This document shows positions 46,123-57,220 of a stretch of 64,000 nt of DNA, piece after piece. The notes beneath the pieces are model-generated. The model saw only the letters and a list, made by a program, of their open reading frames with translations, was not told the origin of the DNA and did not search any database. Position 1 is the first letter of the stretch. Every line of letters starts with the position of its first letter. Source of the stretch: Ulota crispa. Taxonomy: Eukaryota > Streptophyta > Bryopsida > Orthotrichales > Orthotrichaceae. The position numbers were made by a program, and so were the translations under genes. The DNA is taken from positions 37,038,002-37,102,001 of the forward strand of contig OY987242.1 in NCBI GenBank assembly GCA_963920765.1, in the 5' to 3' direction.

Positions 46123-47060
46123 CCCCTAAAGGCCCAAGTGTCCCCTTGGAGGACAAATGGACCTTGGGCATGTACCTATAACCAAACCAATTTTTATGAT
46201 TTTTTTGAAATTTTTGTGGATGGTGGGGAATTCAAAGATGTATGTGCACGTTCAATTTTTTCTTCATTCCAACAATTATTGAAGAAGTTATGCATGAACT
46301 TCTGAACAATAGGGGAGGGCACGCAATTTGGGCAGCCCAAAAAACTTCTTTAAAAATTTTATTTTTTAATTTAAAAAAAACGGAAATAGGTTCTTTTGAT
46401 TATTATATATATGGAAAGCTTTGAATCATTTGATTTTGATTGATGAGTGACAAGTTTTAGTTTGCGGCTAGGTATTAGATTCCCAAATTTCCATTTCTTT
46501 TGCCCCTTGTAAGACTTTGTGCTTTAATTTTTTTTTTGACTTTTTTCTTCAAAGTTGGAGTAGACTAAGATTCCTTGGTTTTCACCGTTTGGATCAAAGT
46601 AATTTAGATTTCTCAATTTTACCTAAATCCTCCAATTTTGCCCAGTGTATATGCAAAATTCATGGCCTTGTGGCACTCCAATATTTTACAAATTATGATC
46701 CACACCTCCAATTCATTTGAAAATTCTCCCACACTTACCTAACTTGGTCTCCTACATGGAAAAATAAACCTCAACTTTGCGTAGAGCAACTTTTTTGATA
46801 CAGGAGAGGTCAAAGGCTTCTGAAATTTTTGGGCAGCAAGGAAAAAAACTAATTTTTGCACTTCAGATGTCAATATCTCACTCCTCTACATGTAAATTGA
46901 GCTGATTTTTTAATTGCAAATACCTCCCATAGTCTACAACATGATCCTATGGTTGGATGTCCAAAACAAACTTGTTTTCCTACTTTTCTACTCATTCCTC
47001 CAAAAAAGGCAGTTTTTAATGATTTTTACAGAAAAAAGGGCTTGGGCCTTTAGAGGTTAA
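46119..47060 (-). mobile_element. TTAA-flanked element P10, subtype B reversed
   Basis: A 934 bp body (46123-47056) starts CCCCTAAAGGCCC and ends GGGCCTTTAGAGG, flanked by TTAA on both sides. GGGCATGTACCTA is near the left end and CATGATCCTATGGTTGGAT near the right. Short frames of 60-67 codons inside are not coding. Confidence 0.75.
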
Positions 47061-47086
47061 TTTGGTTTTAAAAGCAAATTTGGTAA

Positions 47087-47377
47087 CACTAATTAGTGAT
47101 ATTAGTTTGCCCCACAATAATTTATTGACATTTTACATAATATCCATACTTATTGATACTATAATAATTTTCATTAATAATTATTGAAATCAATACATTT
47201 TAAAGAGCCTAGCAACAACAACAAAGTTGCAAATTAGCAATCAATTTTGTAGATTGCAAACCATACAAAATCCAAGCATCTAGAGAGTTGCATGCATCTC
47301 CAAGTGATGAGTCAGATGGTAACTTTTAAAGGTAAGGCAACCTAATTGTGAAGGCAACCTAAATGTAATATTTAGTG
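47087..47377 (-). mobile_element. CACTA-like element D1 (291 bp)
   Basis: It starts CACTAATTAGTGATATTAG and ends GTAATATTTAGTG. Interior landmarks are TTTGCCCCACAATAATTT near the left and AGGCAACCTAATTGTG near the right. The flanks are TAA and TAG. It is the shortest, uninterrupted family member; D0, D2 and D3 are each split by later insertions. Confidence 0.45.
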
Positions 47378-47515
47378 TAGTGACTCATTGCTTGACCACT
47401 TGGGGGTGCATGCAATTCTCTAGGTACTAGGATTCACAGAAGAGTTCACATGGTTTATAACCTCTACATTGTCTTTTATTTTGTTTTTGCAACTTTGTTG
47501 CTATTTGTGGGCCAT

Positions 47516-48440
47516 TTAATTCCTTAAAGCCCAAGCCCTTTCTTTTTAAAAATCACTGAAAACTGTCATTCTTAGGAGAATGAGTAGAAAGGTACAAAAA
47601 AAAGATTTTTTTGGAAATCCAACCATGGGATCTTGCCTTAGACTATGGAAGGTACTTGTGGAAAAAAAATCAGCTCATTTCAATTGGATCAGAGTGAGAT
47701 ATCAACATTTGAAGTGATTTTTTTTTCCCTTCCTACCCAAAAATTTCAGAAGCCTTTGACCCCTCTTATAGTAAAAAAAAATGCTCTACTTAAAATTGAG
47801 GTTTAATTTCTCCGTGTAGAAGACCAAGTTAGGTATGTGTGGGAGGGTTTTGAAATGAAATGGGAGTATACAACATACTTCAAAAAATCTTTGAATGCTA
47901 GAAGGTCATAAAACTTGCAAATATAGTAGATAAATTTGAGGATCTATGTTAAATTTAGAAATTTGAATTACACTGATCAAAATGGCAAAAATTAAGGAAT
48001 CTTGACTCACTACAACTTGGAAAAGAAATAATATAAAAAAAAAAAAAAACACAAACCACTCAAATAATTAAAATACTAAATTTCACAAGGGGCAAAACAA
48101 ATGGAAGGGTAGGAGTCCCCCAATACGGACTCCTTCCACTCCACTCCCCTTTGCATGGGTGTTCACACCTTGTGTTTGTAAGAGCTGACCCTTTTTGGAG
48201 TCAACACCCACTTACAAAGGAGAGGCCTTGCCCAAATTGCCCCTCTTCCCCTAGTTTTGATAAATTCTTGCATTCTTTGTTGAATGTTGAAATGAAGAAA
48301 AAATTGGATGGTCACATAGGTTTTTGAATCCCTCACTTTCAATTAAAGTTTCAAAAAATTATCCAAACTAGTTTAACTATAAGTACATGCCCAAAACTCC
48401 ACTTGGCCCCTAAGGGGCCACTTGGGCATTTAGGGGCCAA
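47516..48440 (+). mobile_element. TTAA-type element P11, subtype B, nested in D2
   Basis: The left flank is TTAA; the right flank is CCAA. The body starts TTCCTTAAAGCCC and ends GGGCATTTAGGGG (917 bp). It is collinear with P1: ATCCAACCATGGGATCTTGCC near the left and GTACATGCCCAAAACTCC near the right. End decay suggests an older insertion. Confidence 0.65.
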
Positions 48441-48486
48441 AAATGACTTATTGCAGTAATTATTGCTAAAATTTATTGCCATATCA

Positions 48487-48896
48487 ATAAATATGAGACG
48501 GACTAGGGAGACACCCTTGAGTTGCTAGGGAGACACTCCTATAGCCCAATTTATTAAATTTGAGATTATTTTTATGTCAAAATAAGAAAAAACATTTTAG
48601 CGCACATTTGCATATGCAAGTGTTGCAAACATACAACAAGTATGCTTCATTTGTGACATGGTCAAGAGTTAAACTTACAAACAAAAGAAGTGACTAGTTT
48701 TAACTCTTGACCATGTCAAAAAGAGACATATTTGTTATATGTTTACAATGCTTACAGATACAGATGTGCACTAAAATGTTGCTTTGATTTTATTTCTTAT
48801 TTTGATATAACAATAAACTCAAATTTAATAGGTTGGGCTATAGGGGGTGTCTCCTTAGCAACGGGGAGGTGTCTCCCTAGTCTGTCCCATAAATAT
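48487..48896. mobile_element. 394 bp long-inverted-repeat element with 8 bp target duplication
   Basis: The body (48495-48888) starts GAGACGGACTAGGGAGACAC and ends CTAGTCTGTCCC. Arms of roughly 180 bp pair over nearly the whole element, including GGGCTATAGG/CCTATAGCCC and GGTCAAGAGTTAA/TTAACTCTTGACC near the centre. ATAAATAT flanks both sides (48487-48494, 48889-48896). Eight bp suggests a hAT-like origin, though MULE-like cannot be excluded. Confidence 0.7.
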
Positions 48897-48955
48897 TTAT
48901 ATAGTGAAAAATGTTGAGAAATTAGTGTGGGGCAACTCAAACGCAATATTCAGTA

Positions 48956-49653
48956 CACTAAATATTGCGTTTAGGTTGCCCCACACTAATTTCTTGACAT
49001 TTCACACTATATAAATATTTACTACTGCTACAGTATCTTTCATCAAACATTAGTGCAACAAACCATTTTTAGATAGTCTATCGACAATAATGAAGCAACA
49101 AAAAGACAAACTAGTGGCTTCCAAGTCACAGACTATATGAAATCTAAATATTTAAGGTAGGTGCACCCATAAGCGTGGAAATAAGGGTTTTGGAGTAGGT
49201 AAAATAATTGACTAACTTTGAAAAAAATACTCTATATTAGGAAATGGAAACCAAAAATATTGGCATCAATTTCAAGGTTCCAATTGCAAGCATTTGTTCA
49301 CAAAGATTTTTCAAAGTCCAAAATCACTGAAATTGTAGGAACCATGTGTAAGAGGTGCTAAAAACAAGGCTTATTGGTTCTTGAATAGTGAGATGGGTAC
49401 TCAAAACCTCATGCTAGTCACCCACAACCATCACTTTGTCACCCATAACCATCACTCAATCACCCACAACCATTTGTTTTTTTATTTGTTGGCCCTGCCA
49501 CTATTAAGTGACGGGCATGGGGACGCAATGCTTATGGATGCTACTACTTTAGTGGGTTGCATGTGCCTCCAAGTGGCCAAGTGATGAGTCATGAGGTAAT
49601 TTATTGTGGTAAGGCAACCTAATTGCCAAGGCATCCTAAACGCAATATTCAAT
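48956..49653 (-). mobile_element. CACTA-like element D3, split by a TAAGG MITE
   Basis: It starts CACTAAATATTGCGTTTAGG and ends AAACGCAATATTCAATA. Landmarks are GTTGCCCCACACTAATTT at the left and AGGCAACCTAATTGCCAAGG at the right. It lies head to head with the end of D2, so the region 48897-49020 forms a near-perfect 60 bp-arm hairpin. The MITE at 49153-49551 interrupts it. Confidence 0.5.
49153..49551 (-). mobile_element. TAAGG-family MITE M4 (399 bp), nested in D3
   Basis: It begins TAAGGTAGGTGCACCCATAA and ends TTATGGATGCTACTACTTTA. The interior is the reverse complement of M2. The TCACCCACAACCATCAC units near 49420-49475 are a short tandem repeat also visible in M2. A 67-codon frame across it is spurious. 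Confidence 0.65.
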
Positions 49654-49707
49654 ATAGATGATTTGCTAATTTAGCCAGTTTGATGAAAACTACTTACTGG
49701 TCCAGTG

Positions 49708-50156
49708 GTCCATAAGAGCAGCTCCAACCTTTCTTGCCACATGGGCAAGTCCAGCGCTCGGGCTCAAATTGCAGTCCACCGCAACTCTCCAAACTGGACT
49801 TTTTTGGCCGGCCTCGCCAAATTCTATCTCAAACACATCAAGTTCCAGTGCGGATGCTAAATTTCCTAGTGCTTGTTTCAAGCTCCTTTTTTCTGGAAGT
49901 TCTATCTCTACCACAAAAAAAACAGGAATTAATTTGTTTGCTAGTGCGGGTCTTGGGAAGCAAGTAAGAGGATTTCAACTTTTGCAAATTAGCAACCCCA
50001 CCATGAGCGAGTGGCGTGTATATTTGGCAAGGAAGGTTTGGGCTTGAGCCCGGAGCAACTCCTTGCACACACTCCAAACCTTGCTTGGAGTGCACCGTGT
50101 GGGGGGCAAAGCTAGAGAAGCTCTAAGTGAAGGAAAGGGGGGTGGAGTTATGAGCC
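49708..50156. mobile_element. PIF/Harbinger-like MITE candidate
   Basis: The left end reads CATAAGAGCAGCTCCAACC and the right end GGGGGTGGAGTTATGAG, an imperfect inverted repeat. AGAGCAGCTCCAACC-type ends are widespread in plant PIF/Harbinger MITEs. The 74-codon minus frame at 49690-49914 has protein-like composition (ASALELDVFEIEFGEAGQ), but it overlaps the termini and I do not recognise it; other frames here overlap on both strands. Confidence 0.35.
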
Positions 50157-50544
50157 CCATCCAAAAGGTCTCCCTCCATAATCAAATTATAGAAAATGGG
50201 AACGTGATTACCGAGGCATTCCTCAATCTGTTCATGTGGCTGGGGCCGCAAGGGCAGTTCCTAGCAACCTCCCGCTCCTATGCTAGCTCTCTTGCCGGAC
50301 CGAGCAATCGGGCAGGCGGGCAAGGAATCTAACGGCGGCAATGTAGCCCGTCTAGCATCGATGGGCGGCTATAGCATGCACTAGCAGCACTGCACTAGGT
50401 CGGAATGTGGATCTTTGGGCATCTTTGCCAGTATTTAAAACCTCATGGGAATTACAAATTTGGAAGGCCCAGTCCCTTGTTTGCTCCACTTGGTAAGCTT
50501 GCTCTTAGGTAGGAACACCATATACAATTACTCACCTCTACTTA

Positions 50545-50701
50545 GGGCCTCCTTCCATGCTCACTCGATGGCCAGTCAATCTAAAAATACTCCGATTATC
50601 GGTTGGACGGGATTTCGGTTTTTTTGGAGCTTGATCCGACCGATAATTGCTGGAGTATTTTAAAATTGACCGGCCACCCGGTGGGCATGGAAGGAGGCTC
50701 C
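50545..50701. mobile_element. Short hairpin MITE (157 bp)
   Basis: GGGCCTCCTTCCATGC and GCATGGAAGGAGGCTCC are the ends, and the arms pair further through GGCCAGTCAAT/ATTGACCGGCC, AAATACTCC/GGAGTATTT and ATTATCGGTTGGA/TCCGACCGATAAT. The loop is about 20 bases. The target duplication is unclear (TTA or TAG). The transcript would form a long stem. Confidence 0.6.
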
Positions 50702-51009
50702 TAGAGAAGTAGATTGTTTTGAAACCAACAAATAGCTAGATTTGAAAAATATTCTAAAAAGATGCTATTTCCTTGCAATTGATTGGTTCAAACTTGTTTT
50801 GGAACAAGGTTACAGAGGTAATAGTTTAAGGTGCACTTATGAAACAAGAATTGGTCCAAACCCTAAATCCATATTTATATTACATAAAATATTCATTCTT
50901 GAGTTTTTTTTTGCACTCTTCCTTATCCTTGCTTCTCCACAAATTGAGAAATTCCCCATATCTTACAAACTAAAGTGGCTTATTTTAGTTGTTTATGGTA
51001 TTTCTACCT
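50702..51009. other. Unassigned AT-rich DNA
   Basis: A 95-codon plus frame at 50742-51029 translates to a hydrophobic sequence that runs into the next MITE. No motif or neighbour supports it. Confidence 0.4.
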
Positions 51010-51412
51010 TAAGGTGGAAGCATCCATAGCTGATAATGCCCCATTCCAAACTAGTAGAGGGTGTTATTTCCACCATGAGCAACGATAGGTGTTTTGGAAT
51101 GCATTTTTTTGACTTTTTCAAGGTTGGGGCTAATCAAGTCATGCCACATGTCCCAAAATGAGTTGGAAAGTAATGAGCTAAAATTAGTTTGGCTAGTATG
51201 GGAATTGCATACATTTAGACCTTGGCAATGGTTGTGGAACACTTTTTGACTCCCAAAATTCACAGTAATTTCAGTTTTGCAAATAAAATTATGAAAAAAT
51301 TGCAATCCCAATATTTCTTATCTTCCTACATGGGACAAATATTTTTTGCCTCAAACTCTTTGTAGTTTTCTGCAAGATTGCTTAAGTATCAGCTATGGGT
51401 GCTTTCACCTTA
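51010..51412. mobile_element. TAAGG-family MITE M5 (403 bp)
   Basis: It begins TAAGGTGGAAGCATCCATAG and ends CTATGGGTGCTTTCACCTTA. The inverted repeat extends past 22 bp (AGCTGAT/ATCAGCT). The interior is not closely matched to other members. Confidence 0.6.
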
Positions 51413-51447
51413 TTATGGATATTGGTGGTCAAGTCTATGAATACTTG

Positions 51448-51700
51448 GGACCCATGTGTGAGACCCATGTGTGGGACCAATATGTGAGACCCATGTGTGG
51501 GACCAATATGTGAGACCCATGTGTGGGACCAATATGTGAGACCCATGTGTGGGACCAATATGTGAGACCCATGTGTGGGACCAATATGTGAGACCCATGT
51601 GTGGGACCAATATGTGAGACCCATGTGTGGGACCAATATGTGAGACCCATGTGTGGGACCAATATGTGAGACCCATGTGTGGGACCAATATGTGGGACCA
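51448..51700. repeat. 26 bp minisatellite, about 9-10 copies
   Basis: The unit reads GACCCATGTGTGGGACCAAT plus ATGTGA and is almost perfect across the array. Because 26 is not a multiple of three and no unit phase creates a stop on the minus strand, all three minus frames stay open for 88-124 codons. These frames are an artefact of the repeat. Confidence 0.9.
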
Positions 51701-51842
51701 AACTTGGAACTTGAAACCAAAATTTGTAGGACCAAAACTTGAGCCGTTTGAGCCAAAACTACACCCTATTGAACCTTAAAAACGTCCTCAAGCACTCGCT
51801 ATTATAAGTTGAGAGATAGGGGGCTTTTTTTCATTGTATCGA

Positions 51843-52252
51843 AGAGCATCAGCAACCCATACACCGGGTTTGGGAACAAGAATTGGCCGCTCATGCGTTG
51901 CTCATTGTCCTCTAATTTTGCAATTCAACAAACAAATTCTCCCACTCTTTTTGCACCCCTCCCCTCCCACAAATTCATGCACAAGAGAAAGTCACTTGCA
52001 AGTTGGAGAGAAGTTCAAAAGCTATTGCAAGCAACGTGTCATTCAAATAGCAAATACAATGAAAGTTCCAAGGCACTAAGAAACAAGCTAATTTGCCATT
52101 TGAGGAGGTTGTTTTGACAGGATCATCTCCTGGTTATGCACTGCCATGGTTGCATTGGAGTCCTAAAGGTACCTCATTCTCCCATACAATTGGCCCTCAT
52201 CAACAGAATTGACGTTACGATCCTATTCCCTATTTTAGGTTGATGATGCTCT
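51843..52252. mobile_element. AGAGCATC-type MITE candidate
   Basis: The ends are GAGCATCAGCAACCC and GGTTGATGATGCTC, an inverted repeat of about 14 bp typical of plant PIF/Harbinger-type MITEs. It shares its interior with 17937-18329. Two overlapping plus frames of 81 and 102 codons inside lack motifs. Confidence 0.5.
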
Positions 52253-52476
52253 AAACGCTTCAAGGTCACAAAGCTAAGGTTTTTAACCCTTAAACAATTG
52301 GATGGTTACTATGTTTATTTGCTACATTGGTGTGGTTGGTGTGGCAAAGTGCCTACATAGTTTAATACCACTCCCAAAAGTTACATAAACTAGAATAAAT
52401 GCTACTATCACAAAAATTGCAAAAAGCTATCGGTGAGCTTAAGTACCATTTTTGTGAATCTTCTCACAATCTAGGA

Positions 52477-52906
52477 TACTTAAAAGGAAATTGATATGTG
52501 TACCACAACCTTTCAATTACTGTACCACACCCTAGAGTAAATTTTAGATTTCTACCATCAAAAAGCCGAATTTGAGAATTTGGAATTTAGATTTGGACTT
52601 AAAGACCACAATTATGGCTAGAACCATAAAAAGAAATTGCAATTCAACAACACCCAACGAAAAAGTTTAGCTAGGGAGAAAAGTGTAACTTTTACTTTTT
52701 TGTAAAAAAAGATAAACTTTTTCATTGGGTGTTGTTGAATTGCAACTTTTTTTTGTGGTTTTAGACTAAATCATGGTCTCTAAGTTCAAATCTGAATTCC
52801 AAATTCTCAAATTCAGCTTTTTGATGGTAGAAATCTAAAATTTACTTTGGGGATGTGGTACAGTAATTGAAAGGGTGTGGTACACATATCAATTCCCTAC
52901 TTAAAA
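52477..52906. mobile_element. 412 bp foldback element, copy 2, with 9 bp target duplication
   Basis: The body is 52486-52897, beginning GGAAATTGATATGTGTACC and ending GGTACACATATCAATTCCC. TACTTAAAA lies on both sides (52477-52485, 52898-52906), a perfect 9 bp duplication that points to the Mutator-like superfamily. The arms match those of copy 1 at 5610-6021 (CTACCATCAAAAA, TAGCTAGGG, GATGGTAGAAATCTA), and the length is identical. Confidence 0.8.
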
Positions 52907-54689
52907 ATATGAGTGCATTCAATGAAGATAATATTTGCTTTCCATGATGGACCGTGTTTCAAAAGTCACTTTTTTTTTAAGATAAAAAATGAATACATAT
53001 AGCACATTGTCCTTTTGTCTTCCATTGGAAAAAAAAATGTCCACATTGGCATTTGAAAGTTAATAACAAGTCTCTGAAAATTTCAAAAGAGAGGGAGCAA
53101 AGAAGTGGATTGAGTAGAACCACATAATTGTTTTCATTATATAACAACAATTATTCCAACAACAATAAGATTATCATTGTATAATAATATAATTAATCTA
53201 AATACAATTCTAAAGCAAGAGATCTTCTTTCAATTCCTGATAAATTCAATTACCAAGTTAAGGTTGTGTTAAATGTTGTCTTTAGAATAGCTGAAAAAAA
53301 TCAAAAATTGACTTTGGTATCCTCAACAAAGGTTTTGAGTGTCAAGGACACAAACAAATTAACCATTGCTAAATTGTAAAAGCTCTCAGAAGACTATAGA
53401 AGGTTAAAAAAAGCATTAGGAAAATATAGAAGATTTTAGGAGATTTTTAAAAAAGGAAAACTTCTTAAGAGGTTTGCTATTTAGAAGAAACAACTTGAGC
53501 ACCTCCCAAGCTTGAGGAAGTTCCTCAAACAACCTTTAACCCCTAAGCGCTCTACTAATAATTTTTTTGGTCATTGCCATTTTTTGCGGGATGTCAAGGA
53601 TGCAAAAAAATGTTTTTTGAAAAAATTAAAAAGCATTTTCAAATAGGAAAGCAAGTCTATTTTCCAACCAATTTTGAATAATTTCAATCCAAGTTAAATT
53701 TCACCAAGGAGAACTTTCCAAAAACAAACACTTCAATATTTGCTAGTGTTAAAAAATTTACTATTTGGAAAACTAATGTTGTTCTCTCCCTCAAAAATAT
53801 TGTGTTTTTGAGTTTGGGAATAGAATGTCTATTTTGAACCAGTCATACCAAATTTTAAATTCAATGAATAAAATCTATAATTTTGATGAATATAAAATGG
53901 TAAACGCCTATGAATTCATAAAATAAAATTCCAAAACGTTTTTGAATATTTAACCATATAGATAATTATTAAGTATTAGGATTATTGTTTTCTCATTTGA
54001 AACAAACTTTACCAAAGTTACAAAAGTATCATTTTATAACACATATATGTTTTGCCCTTATCCCCTTGGGCATTTAGAAGCTAGGCTTAATAATGAAGTT
54101 CCAAATCCTTGAATATATGTAGGAGTTGAGATTGAAAGAATCTTTAGTCTTGACAACTCATTTTGATATCCTAAATTGTAGCATTTAGCCTTAGCTCCTT
54201 GTTCAAGCCTTGTGTATGTAAGTATACTTTTTAAAATAAAAAATGCATCTTTAGTTTAGTTGCGTTCTTGTATCTTTAACTAGTTTCCTTATTAAATTTG
54301 TTATGCTCTTGCTTTAAATTTGTCCCTGAAATTCAGTATTGATTTCAAACATTCAAGCAAGTATATACCAAAACTGAAACATAAACCCTCAATTTCTAGT
54401 GTAAAACAACTTTAACTTCCAACCGCTTGAAAGTTTTTCAATATACAAAATCAATAATAACAAATTTCAATATACAAAGCATATTAATCACATAGGAAGC
54501 GTACATCCAATATGCTAACAAAAAACAATCAACATACAACAAAACTACTTTTGTTCTATTGGATGGATTCTTTCATCCACTCATACATAAAAGCATACAA
54601 GTTGTCTTTTGCATTGTGTTTTGTAGTTTATAACGGTTGTAGCATTTTATTTATATATATATATATATACATAAATTTTACCAATTTAA
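52907..54689. other. Unassigned AT-rich DNA
   Basis: No gene found. TTAACCCCTAAGCGC at 53536 looks like a left end of the TTAA family, and GGGCATTTAGAAGC near 54070 could be a decayed right end, giving a possible 0.54 kb member; support is weak. A (TA)n run is at 54650-54669. Confidence 0.35.
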
Positions 54690-55350
54690 TAATCCTTTTA
54701 CCACATGGGTAAATGTACTTGCGAGGATGTGCGTAACAAACTTGCATAGGTAAAAAGCTACATAAACAAAAATATACTTAGGTTAAAACATTTGTAGGTA
54801 AAAACCTGTGTGAGAAAAAATAGTTGTGTGTAAATAATTGTATGTATAAAAAGTGCATGTGTAAATAATAAAAAACATACAAAAATGCATGGGTAAATAA
54901 TAAAAATGTAACAAAATTGCGTGGATAAAAGAATGTAAAAAGTTGCGTGGATAATTATTGTGTGGGTAAAAAAGTTGCAAGGCCAAAAAACTAATAACAA
55001 TTTTTGCGTGAGAAAATAGTAGCAATCCTTTGGTTGCCTATGTAAAATATTTTGTGAGTATAAAACAAAAATTGCTTCAAAAACAAATATTTGACTGGCG
55101 TGGGTAAAGTTTGAAATTGGATTACGATAAAAAGTAAAAAAAAACATTCTTCTGGGGGAAATGTTTTGCATAAGTGGGCTTGAATATAATTTGCGTCCCT
55201 TTGGACCGACAAGTGCCTAATTGGAGTGCACGGATAAAACATAAGAATTATTTCTTTAAGGGGAAAATGTCTTGTGTAATTGGGCTTGAAATTATTTTGC
55301 ATTCCATTAGACCAATAGGTGCCTATACTATGTATGTATATATATATATA
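54690..55350 (+). mobile_element. Helitron-like repeat (family G), copy 3 with two candidate ends
   Basis: GGGTAAA/TTGCGTGG units as in copies 1 and 2. Two successive 3'-end-like segments follow: GTCC-CTTT-GGAC then AAGTGCCTAATT at 55192-55217, and CCATTAGACCAATAGG then TGCCTATACTAT at 55304-55330. Both are preceded by GGAAATGTTTTGCATAAGTG-type sequence. A (TA)n run (55333-55362) abuts the second. Several 70-156-codon minus frames here are not coding. Confidence 0.4.
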
Positions 55351-55813
55351 TATATATATAAAGGCATTTCCACTAGTTTTCAATTTTGAAGATGAGCCAC
55401 ATGTGTTTGAGAGGCCTTGCGAGACCAAATTGTCTAGGCAAACATCAGGATCTCCACCCATCCCCTCTCTTTTGGCGTGCCAGAGAATTAGACAAGCTAA
55501 AATGGGATGCGGTTCCTAGGCAATCAAGGTACCTCCGCATGGGCCTTGGGATAGAATAACTGCGGGAGGTTTACTATCCTCCTATGTCCCCCACCCAATG
55601 CCACGCACCCTTTTGACAATGCGTATGCATAATCATCACACCCACAAAATACCTCAAACCTAAAAATAGATTGAATTTCAAGATCATTAAGAATACTCCA
55701 AATCCTGCCTAGCTCATCGTTCCCGCAACCTTGTTAGGCTTGCAAGGATGTTGAAAAACTAGCCTTTGTTGTGTCACTAGTTGAGATTGAAACTGTGAGT
55801 AGTGCCTTGGAAC
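55351..55813. other. Unassigned DNA
   Basis: Slightly more GC than average. A 66-codon plus frame (55319-55519) begins in the TA run. No terminal repeats seen. Confidence 0.35.
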
Positions 55814-56219
55814 TAAGGTATCAGCACCCATATATGAGCAATCCCCAAAGTGGAGCCCTACTTTTGAGGTGTTCACCACTCATTGTGAACCCAAAGTGGA
55901 GTAGTGAATGTCATTTGCACAAGAAAATCTTGCCACATGTCAATTGCTAAGTTGCTGTGAGATGGTTGGGATTGGGACCGTTAAGCACAAGTATAGGAAC
56001 ACATCAAAGTAGTATCAAGGGTAGTCTAGAGCTGCTAATAGGGACCCATGAGCTGCAATTTGCCCTTTAATATAAAATAATCTACAATACTTTTTTCCAC
56101 AAAAATTACATCCCATGATAGCTTGTTGAAAGGCTAACCCTACAAAAAAATCCTGAATTTTCCAAGACTCTAAAGTACCCTAAACCTTTAAACGCTCAGG
56201 TATGGGTGCAGTTACCTTA
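55814..56219. mobile_element. TAAGG-family MITE M6 (406 bp)
   Basis: It begins TAAGGTATCAGCACCCATA and ends TATGGGTGCAGTTACCTTA, a 19 bp inverted repeat with few mismatches. The interior matches M3 throughout, making these two a distinct subfamily. Confidence 0.65.
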
Positions 56220-57220
56220 TGTTGTTTCCTGTCTTGCACCAACTGCATTACAAGGGATTTGGACCCAAGAAAGGACTGTGAGTTTGGATGTTCCCAATGC
56301 CACTATTGGTTGTCAAAAAAATAATAATAATAAATTAAATTAAATTAAATAAAAAAATCCAAAAAATAGTCAAAAAAGTTTTTTTTTTCCCAAAAATAAT
56401 AAGTAAACAATAATGTCTGATGTGGTCGCCCTAATGCCATGTTAGACTGCTGCAGATTGCCTATGTGAAAGTGTTGTGGAAGTGTTCCCAAAATTCCCAT
56501 AGTTTTGGGGGAAGGGACCCATTCTTGGGTCCAAATCCCTTGTAATGGTGGAGATGCTTTTATACTTATATTTTCCCATATTTGTTGACTTGTCAAGAAA
56601 TAGTCCTCTTTTGCAATTTTTTTCAATTTTGATTGGGCATGTTTTATCCAAAATTTAGAAATGTTGTAATTTTATTTTATAACAACTACTCTTGTTACAA
56701 TTAGTAGATTTCTCGCGAAAAAGAGTTGTCATGAGAACTAGAAAGGCACGCATGAGATACAGAAATTGAGCTGATTTTATATGTAAAAAAAAAGTTGACA
56801 CTTTGTTAAAAAAAAAATTGCTTAGTTCCAAAAGTATTTTCAAATGTATGTCCTAATAAATATAGATCATAGATTGATGTCCTTCACACGTTGCTCAATT
56901 CAATAACACTCAATTAAAAGCAGCGGCTTTTGGAAATTGCACCAATTAAACATTGAACACTAATTCCTTATGCATTTTACATTTTAATTTTGGACTTCAT
57001 CTAGTGATAGTTGCAATTGGCCTAGTGTAAATAAAGATAAAACCTCACTAAGGTACAACCATGATTCTAAAAACCGATTTGCTTGGGTAAAAAGTGATCC
57101 AACCTTAATCTATTTTCCTCTCATTCCTATGGATTTTATTCAAATCTAGGTTTTCTTCATTTTCTCAAACCTATGTTGTAAAGAGTGGGTTGTCTATCTG
57201 TCTTATGATATAATTCTCTT
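56220..57220. other. Unassigned AT-rich DNA
   Basis: An (AATTA)-type low-complexity run at 56325-56355. Overlapping minus frames of 62-93 codons (56345-56843) show no recognisable domain. Confidence 0.35.

Larger units (their letters stand above)
47378..48954 (+). mobile_element. CACTA-like element D2, split by two elements
   Basis: Family sequence appears in three pieces: 47381-47515 (GACTCATTGCTTGACCAC..., as in D0), 48441-48486, and 48897-48954 (AAATGTTGAGAAATTAGTG, AACGCAATATT). A TTAA element and a 394 bp foldback element separate them. The left terminus is missing and joins directly to D1. Confidence 0.5.

Noticed and set aside
51448..51700. Regular direct repeats resembling a CRISPR array
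   Set aside because: Repeats are contiguous with no unique spacers, and the setting is a eukaryotic genome.
51382..51756. Three overlapping minus-strand frames of 88-124 codons
   Set aside because: They arise from a stop-free 26 bp tandem repeat read in all phases; no independent coding evidence.
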